Positions 1 through 11,086 of a stretch of DNA of 64,000 nucleotides are shown piece by piece. A program made the translations under genes and the position numbers. Position 1 is the first letter of the stretch, and each line of letters opens with the position of its first letter. This DNA comes from Cryptomeria japonica. Its lineage: Eukaryota > Streptophyta > Pinopsida > Cupressales > Cupressaceae. The DNA is taken from positions 396,080,439-396,144,438 of the forward strand of contig NC_081406.1 in NCBI RefSeq assembly GCF_030272615.1, written 5' to 3'. The notes under the pieces were generated by a model. The model made no database searches. It saw nothing but the letters and a program-made list of their open reading frames with translations, and was not told the DNA's origin.

Positions 1-447
1 GGTTATTGTTGTTACAAGAATTTAACGTCACTATTGTGGATAAACCTAGTAAGGATAATGTTGTTGTTGAATTTCTTTCAAGAATGGTTTTGCAGGCTAA
101 TCATGAGCTGATGGATGACATATTTATAGATGAATCCTTGTTTGACATATCAAAAGAGTCTCCATGGTTTGCTGATCTTGATAACTACCTTGTAACAGGG
201 AAGTGTCCAAGTCATTTCAACCACAAATAGATAAAAAGATTAATTTGTGAAAGTTCTAGATTTTAATGGATAGATGGAATTTTATTTAAAATGTGTCTCG
301 ATCATGTTCTTTGCAGGTGTGTGTAGGAAGTAGATGTTTATGACATCATACATGTGTGTCATAATGAACCATAATGAGGACATTATTCTGTGGTCAAAAT
401 AGTTCACAAGATCCTTGGAGCAAGCTACATTTAGCCAACCATGCCAA
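1..447 (+). pseudogene. Gypsy element A: end of RNase H, linker and integrase N-terminus (fragment)
   Basis: This is the left visible part of gypsy element A, cut off by the window edge. It encodes the end of RNase H (EFNVTIVDKPSKDNVVVEFL, the usual end-of-RH block before DxLSR), the acidic linker with PWFADLDNYLVTG, and the start of the integrase zinc region (HNEP..GHY, where close copies have a Cys-Gly pair). The nearest match is the same stretch of element B at 19509-19930, so A and B belong to one lineage. Stops follow residue 74 and recur, so it is dead. The reading stops at 447 where copia element E1 is inserted, and resumes at 7736. Confidence 0.8.
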
Positions 448-1949
448 TGTTAATGTGAGGATCTGATTAGCATTGAGAGGAGGGGGGGTGAATCAGTGAT
501 AACAATAAACTGAAATTTTTCACCAATCTGAATAATACTTCACAAAATAGTTCATAACTAGTACCGATAGCTGATCAAACAATCACTTAATGCAGATTTA
601 CCAAAACATTACCGGTAACAACTTAAGTGTTCATCATAAAGTAAAGACATCAAATGCATAATACATCACAACATGAACATAGAGATTTTTCACATGGAAA
701 CCCAAATGGGAAAAACCACGGTGGGAATCAGTACCCACAAAATATTGCACTCTTTCGGAATGCGCCCTGTTAGGAGCCTAGCCTGGTTAGGAGCTTTACA
801 ACAATGCCCGATTAAAAGCAGACCCTGTTAGGAGTCACCCAGTCAAGGGATTTTACAACTTAGCTTTGTTAGGAGATTTACCTTGTTAGGAGTAACCTTG
901 ATAAAGGGTTTAAACTCAAGTTGTTGAGCTACCCGGCTAAAGGATTTATACGATTAGGCTTGTTAGGACCTACCCGATTAAGGGATTTTAATGCTACTGC
1001 AACTATTAGGAAACAACAAATAAATGATCTGGACTTAGGACTTCATAGCTTGCTATAACAGATCCTTGTCAGCTCCAATATGCTTCTCTCATGCAGACAT
1101 CTCAATCTGGTTCGACACACACACACTTCTCTGATTACTGACACACTTAAACTTCTCAAACTTGACCTAAATACATTTTACAATTAGGCCAGTTACAAAA
1201 CCCTAACCTACAATGAATCTACATCATAGATCATATCAGATCATTATAAATCATTACAAATCATTACAAATTATTACAACAAATTACAAGACAATTACAG
1301 TCGTTGAATGATCATAACTCATCACCGCACATTGATTTGATAAGCTGTCAAACCCTCATCACATTTTGTTAATCACTTCGCTGCTTCTTGAGAAATTCGA
1401 TTGTTGTACGTGCCATAACAACATCTTATCTCTTCACATGGATTCTGACACATCACCATCAACTTATGAACATGAAAAGAATCACCGTTAAACCATAAAT
1501 CATCATCGGTCAAAGATCTTGATACCGGTTCTCAAACCCTAGCTGTTTATACAACATTTAATAACAAACATGATGTGGTTCAAGTCATAGACTCCTTATG
1601 ATGTCATAAGAACACATTCCAAACCACAACACCTGACTCAACATAGATCTCTACCACAATCATTTCCTTCTTTGTTCATGCTTACCGGTTCACTGTCACT
1701 TGACGGTTTTTCTTTCTAGCTCAATCCAATTAAATCCATTACCGGTTAGACTTAACCAGTAGACTTAGATGCCATACCAAGCATAAACAAACATGGATGA
1801 ATATGGTTGCCATCAATGACAACATAAATAACTGATCATCAAGCATCATATCATAATTATATCATCACCAATAGTCCATCAATATATCATCACCAACAAT
1901 CCTTTACCAATACACCATCATCTCCATCAGTTATGCCAACATGCCAACA
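448..1949 (-). repeat. 3' LTR of copia element E1
   Basis: About 1502 bp, repeated at 6323-7735. It carries inner imperfect tandem units (about 768-992) built on TGTTAGGAG and CGGTYAAGGGATTTTA. Visible divergence from the other LTR is considerable (many substitutions plus a gap near 1200-1310), so the insertion is old. Confidence 0.88.
768..992. repeat. Degenerate tandem units inside the E1 LTR
   Basis: Roughly 35-45-bp units alternate TGTTAGGAG(Y) with (C)CCGGTYAAGGGATTTTA. At least five are visible, and the same array is present in the other LTR at about 6642-6862, so it predates this insertion. Confidence 0.6.
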
Positions 1950-1963
1950 ATCTCCCCTTTTGG
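1950..1963 (-). promoter_or_regulatory. Polypurine tract of E1
   Basis: On the minus strand this reads CCAAAAGGGGAGAT directly before the LTR start TGTTGGCA. It primes plus-strand DNA synthesis in copia elements. An equivalent tract (CCAAAGGGGGAGAT) precedes the 3' LTR of element D. Confidence 0.8.
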
Positions 1964-2255
1964 CATTGATGACAACAACAAAAACTGCAACACCAAAATC
2001 TCATCATGAAACCTATTATATCATTGTCTAGTCATCAATTCTTCTCCTTTTCTCTTCTCCCCATGACTGTTACATTCTTCTCCTCCTTTGTCTGCAATGC
2101 CATAGGTGCAAAGGCATCTTCTGTCATCATCTCAGTTGCTCCCCCTGAGGGGTAGCCCACTTCTCATCAATCTACAGTGAAAGATATTCAATAATTCCAC
2201 TGGATTAATGCTTCACCAGCATCCTAGTTGATCTTGGGTAGGGGTATAACCCCTA

Positions 2256-4038
2256 ACTTACCTCTGAGATATTCAAAGGTAGCCTTAGGCAATGGCTTAG
2301 TGAATATATCAGCCAACTGCTCTTTACTTGATACATGCTCCAATCTCACTTTCTTTTCATGTACTCTTTCTCTCAAAAGTGATACTTCAATTCAATATGT
2401 TTAGTCCTTGTATGCAGTACCAGGTTCTTAGATATGTTTATAGCACTAGTGTTATCACAATGTATAATTACTAGTTCTGTCATATCTTGCTTGAAACCTT
2501 CCAAGACATGTCTCATTCATATGGCTTGTGTATAATTCATTTATGCAACCACTTATTTTTCTTCAACTGTAGACTGAGATATATAGGTATGTTTCTTACT
2601 GGTCCAAGATACCAGTCTGCCACCTAGAAATAATGTGCCACCAGTTATGCTCTTCTGGTCATCTACATTCCCTGCCCAATCAACACCAGTGAATACCTAC
2701 AAAATGTTTTTGCCTTTGTATAGATACCATAATCCATAATCAACTGTCCCTCTAAGATATCTAAATATCCTCTTTACTGTTGTCATATGTGTCTCCTTAG
2801 GGCTCTTCTGAAATATTTCTACTAAACCAACTGCATGGGCAATATCTGGTCTACTATGAACAACATAGTGCAATTTTCCAATCATGGACCGGTAATATTT
2901 CTCATCCACAGAGGGTGAATCATCCTCTTTCGAGAATCTACAACCGGTAACCATAGGGGTTCCAACCGGTTTATAGTCTTACATTCTAAAGGTCTTTAAC
3001 ACTTCCTTCACATACTTGACTGGAAGATAAAAATACCACCTTTCAGTCGTTGGACCTGCAATCCAATGAATTTTTTTATCTCACCTATAAGAGACATCTC
3101 AAATTCTTTCTTCATCTCATCTACAAAATTCATACTCATATCATCATTTCCACCAAATATAATGTCATCAACAAATACTTTTGCAATCAACATCTTGTCT
3201 CCTTCAGTGTTCAAATAAATATTATTGTCCTCACTGGTTCTCTGGAATCCTATTTAATCAAATGTGCATGAAGTCTTTCAAACCATTCCCTTGGTGCTTT
3301 CTTCAATCCATATAATTCCTTATGTAGTTTGCATACCATATCTTTATCTTCTATAAATGCAAACCCATCTGATTGTTCAATATACACCTCTTCTTCAAGA
3401 ATACCATTTAGAAATGTCATCTTTACATCCATTTGGTAGACTTTAAAGCCTTTAAAAGATGCAAATTCAAGTAGCATCCTAACTCCTTCAATCCTAGCAA
3501 ATGGTGCAAAGGTCTCTCCATAATCTTCACCTTCTTCTTGTGCATACCCTTTGCATTCTAGTCTTGCTTTGTTTCTAACAACTTCTCCATCCTCATTCAA
3601 CTTGTTTCTAAATACCCACTTTGTACCAATCACATTTTTATCATCAAGTCTAGGAACAAGTGACCAAGTGTTGTTTTACTCAATCTAATCAAGTTATTCA
3701 TTCATTGCATTTAACCAGTCATCATCCTTAAGAGCTTCTCTAACTGTGTTTGATTCGACTATAGAAATCAGACAAGAGCTTTCTCTGATTTTCCTTCTAG
3801 TCTGCAATATAGCATTCTTGTCACCTATGATATGGTCTTCAAAATGATTTAATCTTACATATCTAGGTATTACATGTTCCGGTTCAACAACCTCTTCTTG
3901 TTCTTCATCTTCTTCATCTATCAGTTGAGCATCGTCAGTTGCGCTGTTATGCTCAACATCTTTATGTACATCTGGTTCAATAAACACAAGTTTTTGTTCA
4001 ACTGTTGGTATCATCAGATTCATCATAAAATTCATCAA
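2256..4038 (-). pseudogene. E1 pol: reverse transcriptase and RNase H (copia type)
   Basis: Read on the minus strand from 4038: an acidic IN-RT linker, then the RT start (WVFRNKLNEDGEV, KARLECKGYAQ, YQMDVKMTFLNG, ELYGLKKAPREW), and after a frameshift near 3230 the catalytic block FVDDIIFGGNDD, where the YVDD-type Asp pair is intact but Tyr is Phe. RNase H follows (SMIGKLHYVVHSRPDIA, RYLRGTVDYGL, then DWAGNVDDQKSITGG near 2660-2690, and a decayed tail to about 2256). Pieces of the frame are open at 2697-2954, 3008-3214, 3250-3633 and 3694-4038. This enzyme copied element RNA to DNA; the copy here is inactive because of stops and frame changes. Confidence 0.88.
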
Positions 4039-5345
4039 CGTTTACATTCACACTCTCCACAATCTTATTTATCCTTTTGTTGTAAAGCTTAAAATCTTTT
4101 CTCTTAGTGGAGTAGCCAAGAAATGTTCCTTCATCACACTTAGCATCTAATTTACTAGTATAATCATCTCTTTTTATCAAACATATGCTACCAAAAACTT
4201 TGAAGTAACTAACACTAGGAGTTCTACCATACCATAACTCATAAGGTGTCTTTTCATTACCTTTCTTCACCAGTACCAAGATCAATGTGTATACAACACT
4301 GCTAACTGCTTCTCTCCAAAACATCTTATGTACATCTCCTTGTATCAGCATAGTCCTTGCTACTTCAACAATGGTTCAGTTTCTTCTTTCTGCAATTCCA
4401 TTATGTTGTGGTGTCCTTGGAGCAGATAACTGCCTCTTTATTCCATTTTCATCACAACATCTCACAAACTCATCAGATGTAAACTCTCCACCTCGGTCAG
4501 ATCTCAAGCACGTAAGATTCTTACCGGTTTCCTTTTCTACTAAGGCCTTGAATGCCTTGAACTTGTTGAAAGCAACTAACTTTTCCTTCAAAAAAGTAAC
4601 CCACATCATTCTAGAAAAATCATCAGTAAATATCATGAAATATTTGTCACCATAAAAACTTCTAGTCCTCATAGGACCACATAATTCAATGTGCACCAAA
4701 TCTAGAATATGCTCAGAAGAAAAAGATTTGCTCTTAAAAGAAGATGTAGTCAGCTTATACGTCTCAAAATACTAGATTTACTGATCTTAACCACATTATC
4801 AAAGTTCACATGACAAAACCTTCTATGCCATAACCAACTATCTTGAACCTTAGCAACCAAACAATTGTTCACATTAGCATTTAGATGGAATAAGGTACCT
4901 TTAGTTTTCTTACCAGTAGCAATCAGTTCTCCTTTGCATCCTAAGATCCTGCAAACTCCACTCTTAAACTCAAGATGATAACCTTTGTCATTCAACTGGC
5001 CAACACTCAAAAAGTTATGTTTTAAACCTTAAACCCAAAATATATCATCAACATTACTTGTACCATTCAAAGAGATAGAACCTTTACCTTTAACTATACA
5101 AGGTGAATTGTTTTTAAATATTACTACACCATCATCAAATTCTTTAAGAGAAATAAACTTGTTCTTATCACCGGTCATGTGGTGTGAGAAACCACTATAA
5201 ATAATCCATTCATCATTGTTGTCAATGCAAGATACTAAAGCCTTCTTATCAGATAGATCTTCCTTAATAGTAACAAAGATAATCTCCCCATTGTCTTCAT
5301 CCTCAAATTCCTCATTAGTGGCACGTTCATCAACTGTAACATAAC
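3998..5345 (-). pseudogene. E1 pol: protease and integrase (copia type)
   Basis: The protease lies around 5040-5345 on the minus strand; its active-site block reads WIIYSGFSHHMTGDKNKF, so the catalytic Asp of the usual D-S-G is Tyr. The GAG-pre-integrase block (LWHRRFCHVNFDNV) is at 4750-5010. The integrase core is at 4376-4699: LCGPMRTRSFYGDKYF, RSDRGGEFTSDEF and GIAERRN carry the second Asp and the Glu, while the position of the first catalytic Asp is Glu (HIELCGP). The C-terminal part with FLGYSTKRKDFKLY is at 3998-4351. The order PR-IN before RT is diagnostic of copia. Several stops and frameshifts make it inactive. Confidence 0.87.
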
Positions 5346-5374
5346 ATTATTTCTTTCCCTTTCCCTAATATTTT

Positions 5375-6263
5375 CTAAACTTTTCCTTTTTGATCATTAT
5401 TAAGGAAGTGTGCAACAATTTGTCCTATCTTGTTACAAGAGAAACATTTGAGAGGAAACTTACCTTTGTACTTACCAATGCCTTTAGGAAGTCTTTTAGC
5501 CAATAGAGCTTCAAATTCCATTACCTTCATCATCCATATCAGCTTTACTACCGCCAAGATGACTTGACCTGCATTCATGACTTTGACAAACATCTTTCCC
5601 TTTTCTCACCAGTACACTAGATATAGATGCTTTAAAATAAAATTTTGTCTTAGGTACATTGTTATCAAAACTATTTAACTCAAAAGTAGTGAGCTAACCA
5701 ATCAAAGAATCAATAGTAACCTTATCCTTAGTAACTAGCCTCAACTCTTGAATAGTAGGCACTCTGATGGCATAGGCAAGAAATAGGGTTCTAAGCATCT
5801 TACTCACAACATTGTCTTCTTCTATAGTACCACCAGTACTCTTGATTCCACTGACAACTTCTTTAATCCTCTATCCATACTGAGTAATATTTTCACCTTC
5901 CAACATTCTCATATCATCAAACTTTCCTCTAAGACGCTCTTCTTTAACCTTTTGAACATGCTTATCACCACCATAGATTAACTCTAACTTCTCCCAAACT
6001 TCAAAATCAATCTCTAAACCATGGACATCAATATATTCAGTATCATCCAATGTACTTACTATAGCTTCTGGTGCTTGAATGTTTTCTTGTTGCTCCTTCA
6101 ACTGATCTGCAGTAAGAGGACCGATAGGAGGTACATATTGAGTAATAACATGCTGCCAAAACTGAGCGCCCATACCTTTGATATATATCTTCATTCTATC
6201 ACTCCATATTCTGTAGTTGTCCTTAGTGATTTTGGGACCCTCCTTCTTCATCATCTTCCTCAT
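5375..6263 (-). pseudogene. E1 gag with degenerate zinc knuckle
   Basis: On the minus strand from 6263: a copia gag N-terminus (DNYRIWSDRMKIYIKG, LEIDFEVWEKLELIYGGD, VKEERLRGKFDDMRMLEGEN), then frameshifts, then a zinc knuckle at about 5400-5460 (CFSCNKIGQIVAHF) in which the last Cys of CX2CX4HX4C is missing. Gag forms the particle that packages the element RNA. The start just inside the primer site (6309-6320) fits the 5' end of the element. No complete frame remains. Confidence 0.82.
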
Positions 6264-6308
6264 ATCTTTTCCTCAAGTGGTTAAGCTTCTGCATAAAGAG
6301 GACCTAAT

Positions 6309-6320
6309 GCTCTCATACCA
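6309..6320 (-). promoter_or_regulatory. Primer binding site of E1 (initiator Met-tRNA type)
   Basis: The minus strand reads TGGTATGAGAGC beside the LTR, one base from the standard plant copia site TGGTATCAGAGC that pairs with the 3' end of initiator Met-tRNA. Confidence 0.85.
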
Positions 6321-6322
6321 AT

Positions 6323-7735
6323 TTTTAATGTGAGGATCTGGTTAACACCGAGAGGGGGGATGAATCAGTGATAACAATAAACTGAAACTTTTCACCAATC
6401 TAAATAATACTTCACAAAACAGTTCATAACCAATACTGGTAGCTGATCAAACAATCACTAAATGCAGATTCACCAAAACATTACTGGTAGCAACTGAAGT
6501 GTTCATCATAAAGTAAAGACATCAAATGCATAATCCATCACAACATGAACACAAATATTTTTCACATGGAAACCCAAATGGGAAAAACCACAGTGGGAAT
6601 TGGTACCCACAAAATATTGCACTCTTTCAGAATGCACCCTGTTAGGAGCCTAGCCTAGTTAGGAGCTTTACAACAATGCCCAATTAAGAGAAGACCCTAT
6701 TAGGAGTCACCCGGTCAAGGGATTTTACAACTTAGCTCTGATAAGAGATTTACCTTGTTAGGAGTAACCTCGCTAGAGGATTTAAACTCAAGTTGTTAGG
6801 CTACTCGGTTAAGGGATTTATACAATCAGGCCTGTTAGGACCTACCCGGTTAAGGGATTTTAATGTTGTTGCAACTATTAGGAAATAATGTAGATAAATA
6901 ATCTAGACTCAGCACTTCATAGATTTCTATAACAAATCCTTGTCAGCTCTAATCTGCTTCTCTCATGCAGACATCTCAATCTGGTTCCACACACATAGTT
7001 CTCTGATTACCGACACACTTAACCTTCTCAAACTCGACCTAAATACATGTTACAATTAGGTCAGTTACAAAAACCTAACCTACAATGAATCTACATTATA
7101 GATAATAACTCATCACTGCATATCGATCTCATAAGCTGTCAAACCCTCATCACATTCTGCTAAGTACTTTGCTACTTCCCAAGAATTTTGATCCTTGTGC
7201 TCACCAAAATAGAATCTTATCTCTTCACACGGATTCTGACCATCATCATCAACTTATGAATATGAAAAGAAACATCGCCAAACCATAAATCATCACCGAT
7301 CAAAGATCTTGATACCGGTTCTCAAACCCTAGCTATTTATACAATAGTAAATAACAAACATGACTTTCGGTTCTCTAAACATGATGTGGTTCAAGTCATA
7401 GACTCCTTATGATTTTGTAAGAACACATTCCAAACCGCAACACCTGATTCAACATGGATGTCTACTGCAATCATCTCCTTCTTTTTTCATGCTTACCGGT
7501 TCATTGTCACTTGACAGTTTTGCTTTCTAGCTCAATCCAATTCAATCCATTACCGATTAGATTTAACCAGTAGACTTAGATGACATACCAAGCATAAAAA
7601 AAAATGGAAAAATATGGTTGCCATCAATGACAACACAAATAACTTATCATCAAGCATCATATCATAATTATATCATCACCAACAGTCCTTTACTGGTACA
7701 CCATCATCTGCATTAGTTATGCCAATATGCCAACA
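6323..7735 (-). repeat. 5' LTR of copia element E1
   Basis: About 1413 bp, homologous to 448-1949 over its whole length, ending TGCCAACA at 7728-7735 (minus-strand start TGTTGGCA). The five bases after it, gtcaa, match the left duplication gccaa except for one base. Confidence 0.88.
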
Positions 7736-8817
7736 GTCAAAAGATGTTTAATTTTATGTGAAACATTGCAATGAATGACAGTGCATGGGACAACCTACAC
7801 CAATAATGGAGATGTCACTACAACCCCTACACCAATAATGGAGATGTCGCTACAACCCCAAATAACTCTGGAACCATTTGAAAAATTGGGAATTGATTTT
7901 GTGGGACCTGTTAATCCACCTTCAAGAGGGCATCATTATATTCTAGTATGCACAAATTATGTAACAATATAGGCAAAAATGAAGGCATTGTTAGCAACAA
8001 GAGAAGATAAGATAGTTGATTTCTTATACAAGCATATTCTTTAGAGATTTGGTACACCAAGAGAGATAGTTTCTGAGCGAGGACCTTAATTTATGTCTGT
8101 TATGATTGAAACTTTTATGAATAATTATGAGATGAAACATAAAAAATCTACACCATATCATCCTCAAGCGAATTGGCAAGTAGAAGTCACCAACAAAGAA
8201 CTGGAGAATATCTTAACAAAGACTGTTTCATTGAGAAAACCAGATTGGATGAAGTAGTGTGGGATTACAACACCACATGGAAGACAACTACATGATTCTA
8301 TTTATATTAATTAGTGTATGGAAAGATCCATATTATGCCTATTGAGTTTGAGTTATAGACCTTAAGGACAACATTAGAGGTTGGTGTTGATTTGTCAGAA
8401 GTAGAGAAAAGTAAAGTTTTACAGTTGAACTAATTGGATGAGATGAGAATGGAAGCTTTGCAGCATACAAAAGTGATTCAGAAGAAGAGGAAATTATGGC
8501 ATGATAAAAATATTGTCCGCAGACAATTCTGAAAAGGAGACTGGGCATTATTGTTTGGCTCCAGATTCCAAGAGTTCAAAGAGAAATTGCATACAAGATG
8601 GTTAGGACCCTATGAGATTGATCAAGTTTTTGATAATGGAGATATTCAGTTAGTACCAATACATGAAGAAAGAAGAACCATGTTGTTTAATGGTCATCGT
8701 TTGAAGTTATATCACAAACCAGCATCCAAAGAAGAGTTTTTTTTAGAATTACAAACCAAAACTGAACATTTCATCATGGAAGATATCACTCCCATGAAGG
8801 AATGCAATTCTAAGTAA
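7736..8817 (+). pseudogene. Gypsy element A: integrase core and C-terminal domain
   Basis: This continues the frame broken by E1. It begins with the end of the zinc region (KHCNE..QCMGQPTP), then a 30-bp tandem duplication (about 7799-7858, repeating PTPIMEMSLQ), then the catalytic core: GIDFVGPVNPP, VSERGP.FMS (second Asp changed to Glu) and QVEVTNKELENIL. The C-terminal part LHTRWLGPYEIDQVFDNGDI and NGHRLKLYHKP is open at 8551-8817 and matches element B closely. Stops at positions of Trp and Gln, plus a frameshift region near 8260-8340, show it is inactive. Confidence 0.87.
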
Positions 8818-9473
8818 ACCCAACAAGAAGACATCAATAAAGAAGATAAGATGAAAACTAGAAATGACAGTTTATATCCCAAAAAAAGAAAAAGAAAAAA
8901 AATTGGGGATCATTCAAAACCAGAAATGGTGATCTACCCCAGGGGTGAGCTGAAAAACAAAAATGATAGTTCATATCTTAAAGAGTAAATTTGAAAACCA
9001 AAATTGGCAACTTTGCTCGAATCAACTTTATCTTGTTCCTGATGACTCTTGATGGCTCTCAAAGTTATCAAGAAATAAGTCCTTTGCAAGTATTTAACCA
9101 AGAAGAGTGGCTCAAAAATGCTCCTAATTGCTCCTTCAAAGAAAATAAATCTCTTTCAAGAAGACAATTCTAGCTCATTTAATGCATTATTTTAGTCCTT
9201 GTAGAATGAGCCTAGGGTATCTCCTGATTGACTCATTGGTTCATTATTGTTTGAACCAATTTATACACTTTGGGTGGCCCTTATTGGTACACTAGTCATT
9301 TTTGGTGAAGTTGGTCTCTGTTGCATGGCAACTTCTGATAGAATATGCTTTAAATGAAGAGGTATGCATTTATTGCAAAATAGTATTTTCTGATTTAGTT
9401 AGTATAAAGTAGAATTGGTAGGCATTTTTGTATAGAAATCTCTACCAATTCATTATTAACATTATAATCACAG
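8818..9473 (+). other. Spacer of gypsy element A between pol and ORF3
   Basis: About 650 bp downstream of the integrase stop with no convincing gene; a 60-codon open stretch at 8991-9173 is unrecognised. In element B the matching spacer (21135-21576) separates pol from ORF3. An A-rich tract lies at 8879-8905. The last 16 bases (9458-9473) are the left duplication of the LINE-like insert. Confidence 0.5.
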
Positions 9474-9873
9474 CTCTCCCAAAACCGGTGGTGGACCTCG
9501 ACATGAATGAAGATGCTATCAAGATTGGAAGTGGTGATGCTACACCGGGTGGAGCTGGAAAGAGAACCAGAGTGAGTGTTGAGAAAGCTCCTGCTATGTC
9601 TGCTAAGGAGATCCCTAATGTTAGGGAAAATATCAAAGACCTATATGGGATTAGCAATAACTTGGCTAATGCCCTGAAAAATATTAATTAGTTCCTTTTG
9701 TCGGGTCTGGCCAGATTTTGCTGGTTTTTTTGGGGCTTTAGCTGGTTTTCTCTAGTTATTTTGCTGGCTTTTCTTGGGTTTGTTCCTCTAGGTTGCTTAA
9801 TGCTTTTATCTTGTAAGGTCCTTTTGTAAAGGGTTTCAGGGTCCCTTCAAAACCTGTTTTTACCTTAATCAAA
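9474..9873 (+). mobile_element. 5'-truncated LINE-like retroposon with 16-bp TSD
   Basis: A ~400-bp insert flanked by aacattataatcacag (9458-9473) and aacattataattacaag (9874-9890), and ending in a short A-run, as expected from target-primed reverse transcription. Inside is an open frame to 9691 (about residues VVDLDMNEDAIK to ISNNLANALKNIN) and then a T/G-rich 3' untranslated stretch. I do not recognise the protein, so it may be the tail of a LINE ORF or of a retroposed cellular mRNA. The flanking duplication is the strongest evidence. Confidence 0.55.
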
Positions 9874-10208
9874 AACATTATAATTACAAGTTTTAAATAC
9901 CAAACTAATGATGATAGAGAGATAAGGGAATCTATTTGAATGACATTATTTGTCACTTCAAATTTGAAGTGATTGTTACTTCGAAAATCATTGCACATGT
10001 CATGATTGCTGCCAACTTTGTGAATCAATGAAGAAGTATAAAGAAGTGGTGTGTGGATTATCCAGTACAGTTCAAGAAAATCAATGCAGGAATGTGTGTT
10101 ATAAATCATCATCTTTGCTAAATTATGACTATTAAAAATGAAATATCCATTTTTGTGGTTGAATTAACATTCAAATTAACATAAACATTCTTCAGTTGTA
10201 GAGTAAAG

Positions 10209-10365
10209 ATGGGAAACAAAAGAAAGACAAAGCCAAAAAAATTTAACTTGGACCCTCAAATAGAAAGATTGCTAGAAGAAGCATTATGGTTGAATTTCAT
10301 ATGCATGTATGAAAGCTTTGGACTAGATTTAGTTCAAGAATTTGTTAAAAAAATTCATGTGAATG
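10209..10365 (+). pseudogene. Gypsy element A ORF3, N-terminal segment (split by element F)
   Basis: ATG at 10209 is preceded by gagtaaag; element B's ORF3 has an equivalent gagtaaaag before its ATG at 21577, which supports this start. The segment encodes a basic N-terminus (GNKRKTKPKKFNLDP) and a helix-rich part ending EFVKKIHVN. At 10365 the frame is interrupted by F; removing F and one copy of gaatg continues it in frame at 44829 (HVNV-MRVRGEIIEV). Codons after 10365 belong to the inserted DNA. Function is unknown; see the entry at 44824. Confidence 0.65.
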
Positions 10366-11086
10366 TGTTGGTTAATAGATTTGTCTTTTACACATTTTAA
10401 CTCTTTAACTTTTGCTTGTCCATAAACAAAAGATGAAACACACCAACAGTTGGATAACTGCTTAAACAGTTAACCTTTGTATACGGGTACAACTCCCCAA
10501 GAATGATTTTCAATAAGCTTAGGTTACAAAAAATGATATGCACACTTTTTACCATAAAGCATTAAAGGTATTTAAGCATTCATATGTCAACACAAAATGA
10601 ATACTTCAAACGTTTTTAAGCACATATGTTTTTAAAAAGCTCACAGACTTTCATTCTTCTAATCAGCAAGACAAACATTTCAATTTTTTTTTTCTTTTTG
10701 CACATTCTCATACACTGCATCAGAAAGATGACAAATTCTGCAATTGAATCAAATTTTCACAGAGATTCACACTTCAATTCATAAATACACAGATTTATAA
10801 GACGGAAAGTGTTACAATGTCATTCACAAATCAAATTGTCTTTCCTCTAGAATATGTAGTACTGCAAAAATATAAAACATATGTACTATCTCAACCAAAA
10901 ATTCTTGGCCTTTTACAAGGCTTATAACCGAGTATATATAGCCACCAAGCCCTGATATTTTGTTACAATTAAAACGAAAGTAAAATTTTTAACTCTCCCC
11001 AAGAGTCAAAGAAGTCTATCCCTATAACTAGAAAGCAACTACCAAAATAAGAAAAGCAGCATAAGCCACGAGCGACGGATATGTGA
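10366..11086 (-). other. 3' region of element F
   Basis: About 720 bp downstream of the F gene, AT-rich, with T/A runs (10684-10700). There is no recognisable coding or LTR sequence. Confidence 0.4.

Larger units (their letters stand above)
448..7735 (-). mobile_element. Ty1/copia LTR retrotransposon E1, full-length but decayed, inserted in gypsy element A
   Basis: A 7.3-kb copia element on the minus strand. It is bounded by two similar LTRs (448-1949 and 6323-7735) that read TGTTGGCA...TTAACA on the minus strand; the outer bases form TG/CA and the inner start of the right copy is mutated. The TSD is gccaa (443-447) against gtcaa (7736-7740), one mismatch. A primer binding site for initiator Met-tRNA lies next to the right LTR and a polypurine tract next to the left LTR, which fixes the orientation. 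Domain order gag-PR-IN-RT-RH on the minus strand is that of copia. Removing it rejoins the integrase of gypsy A. All coding parts carry stops and frameshifts. Confidence 0.92.

Noticed and set aside
6309-6320. tRNA gene fragment
   Set aside because: The short complementarity to initiator Met-tRNA is a primer binding site next to an LTR, with no cloverleaf around it.
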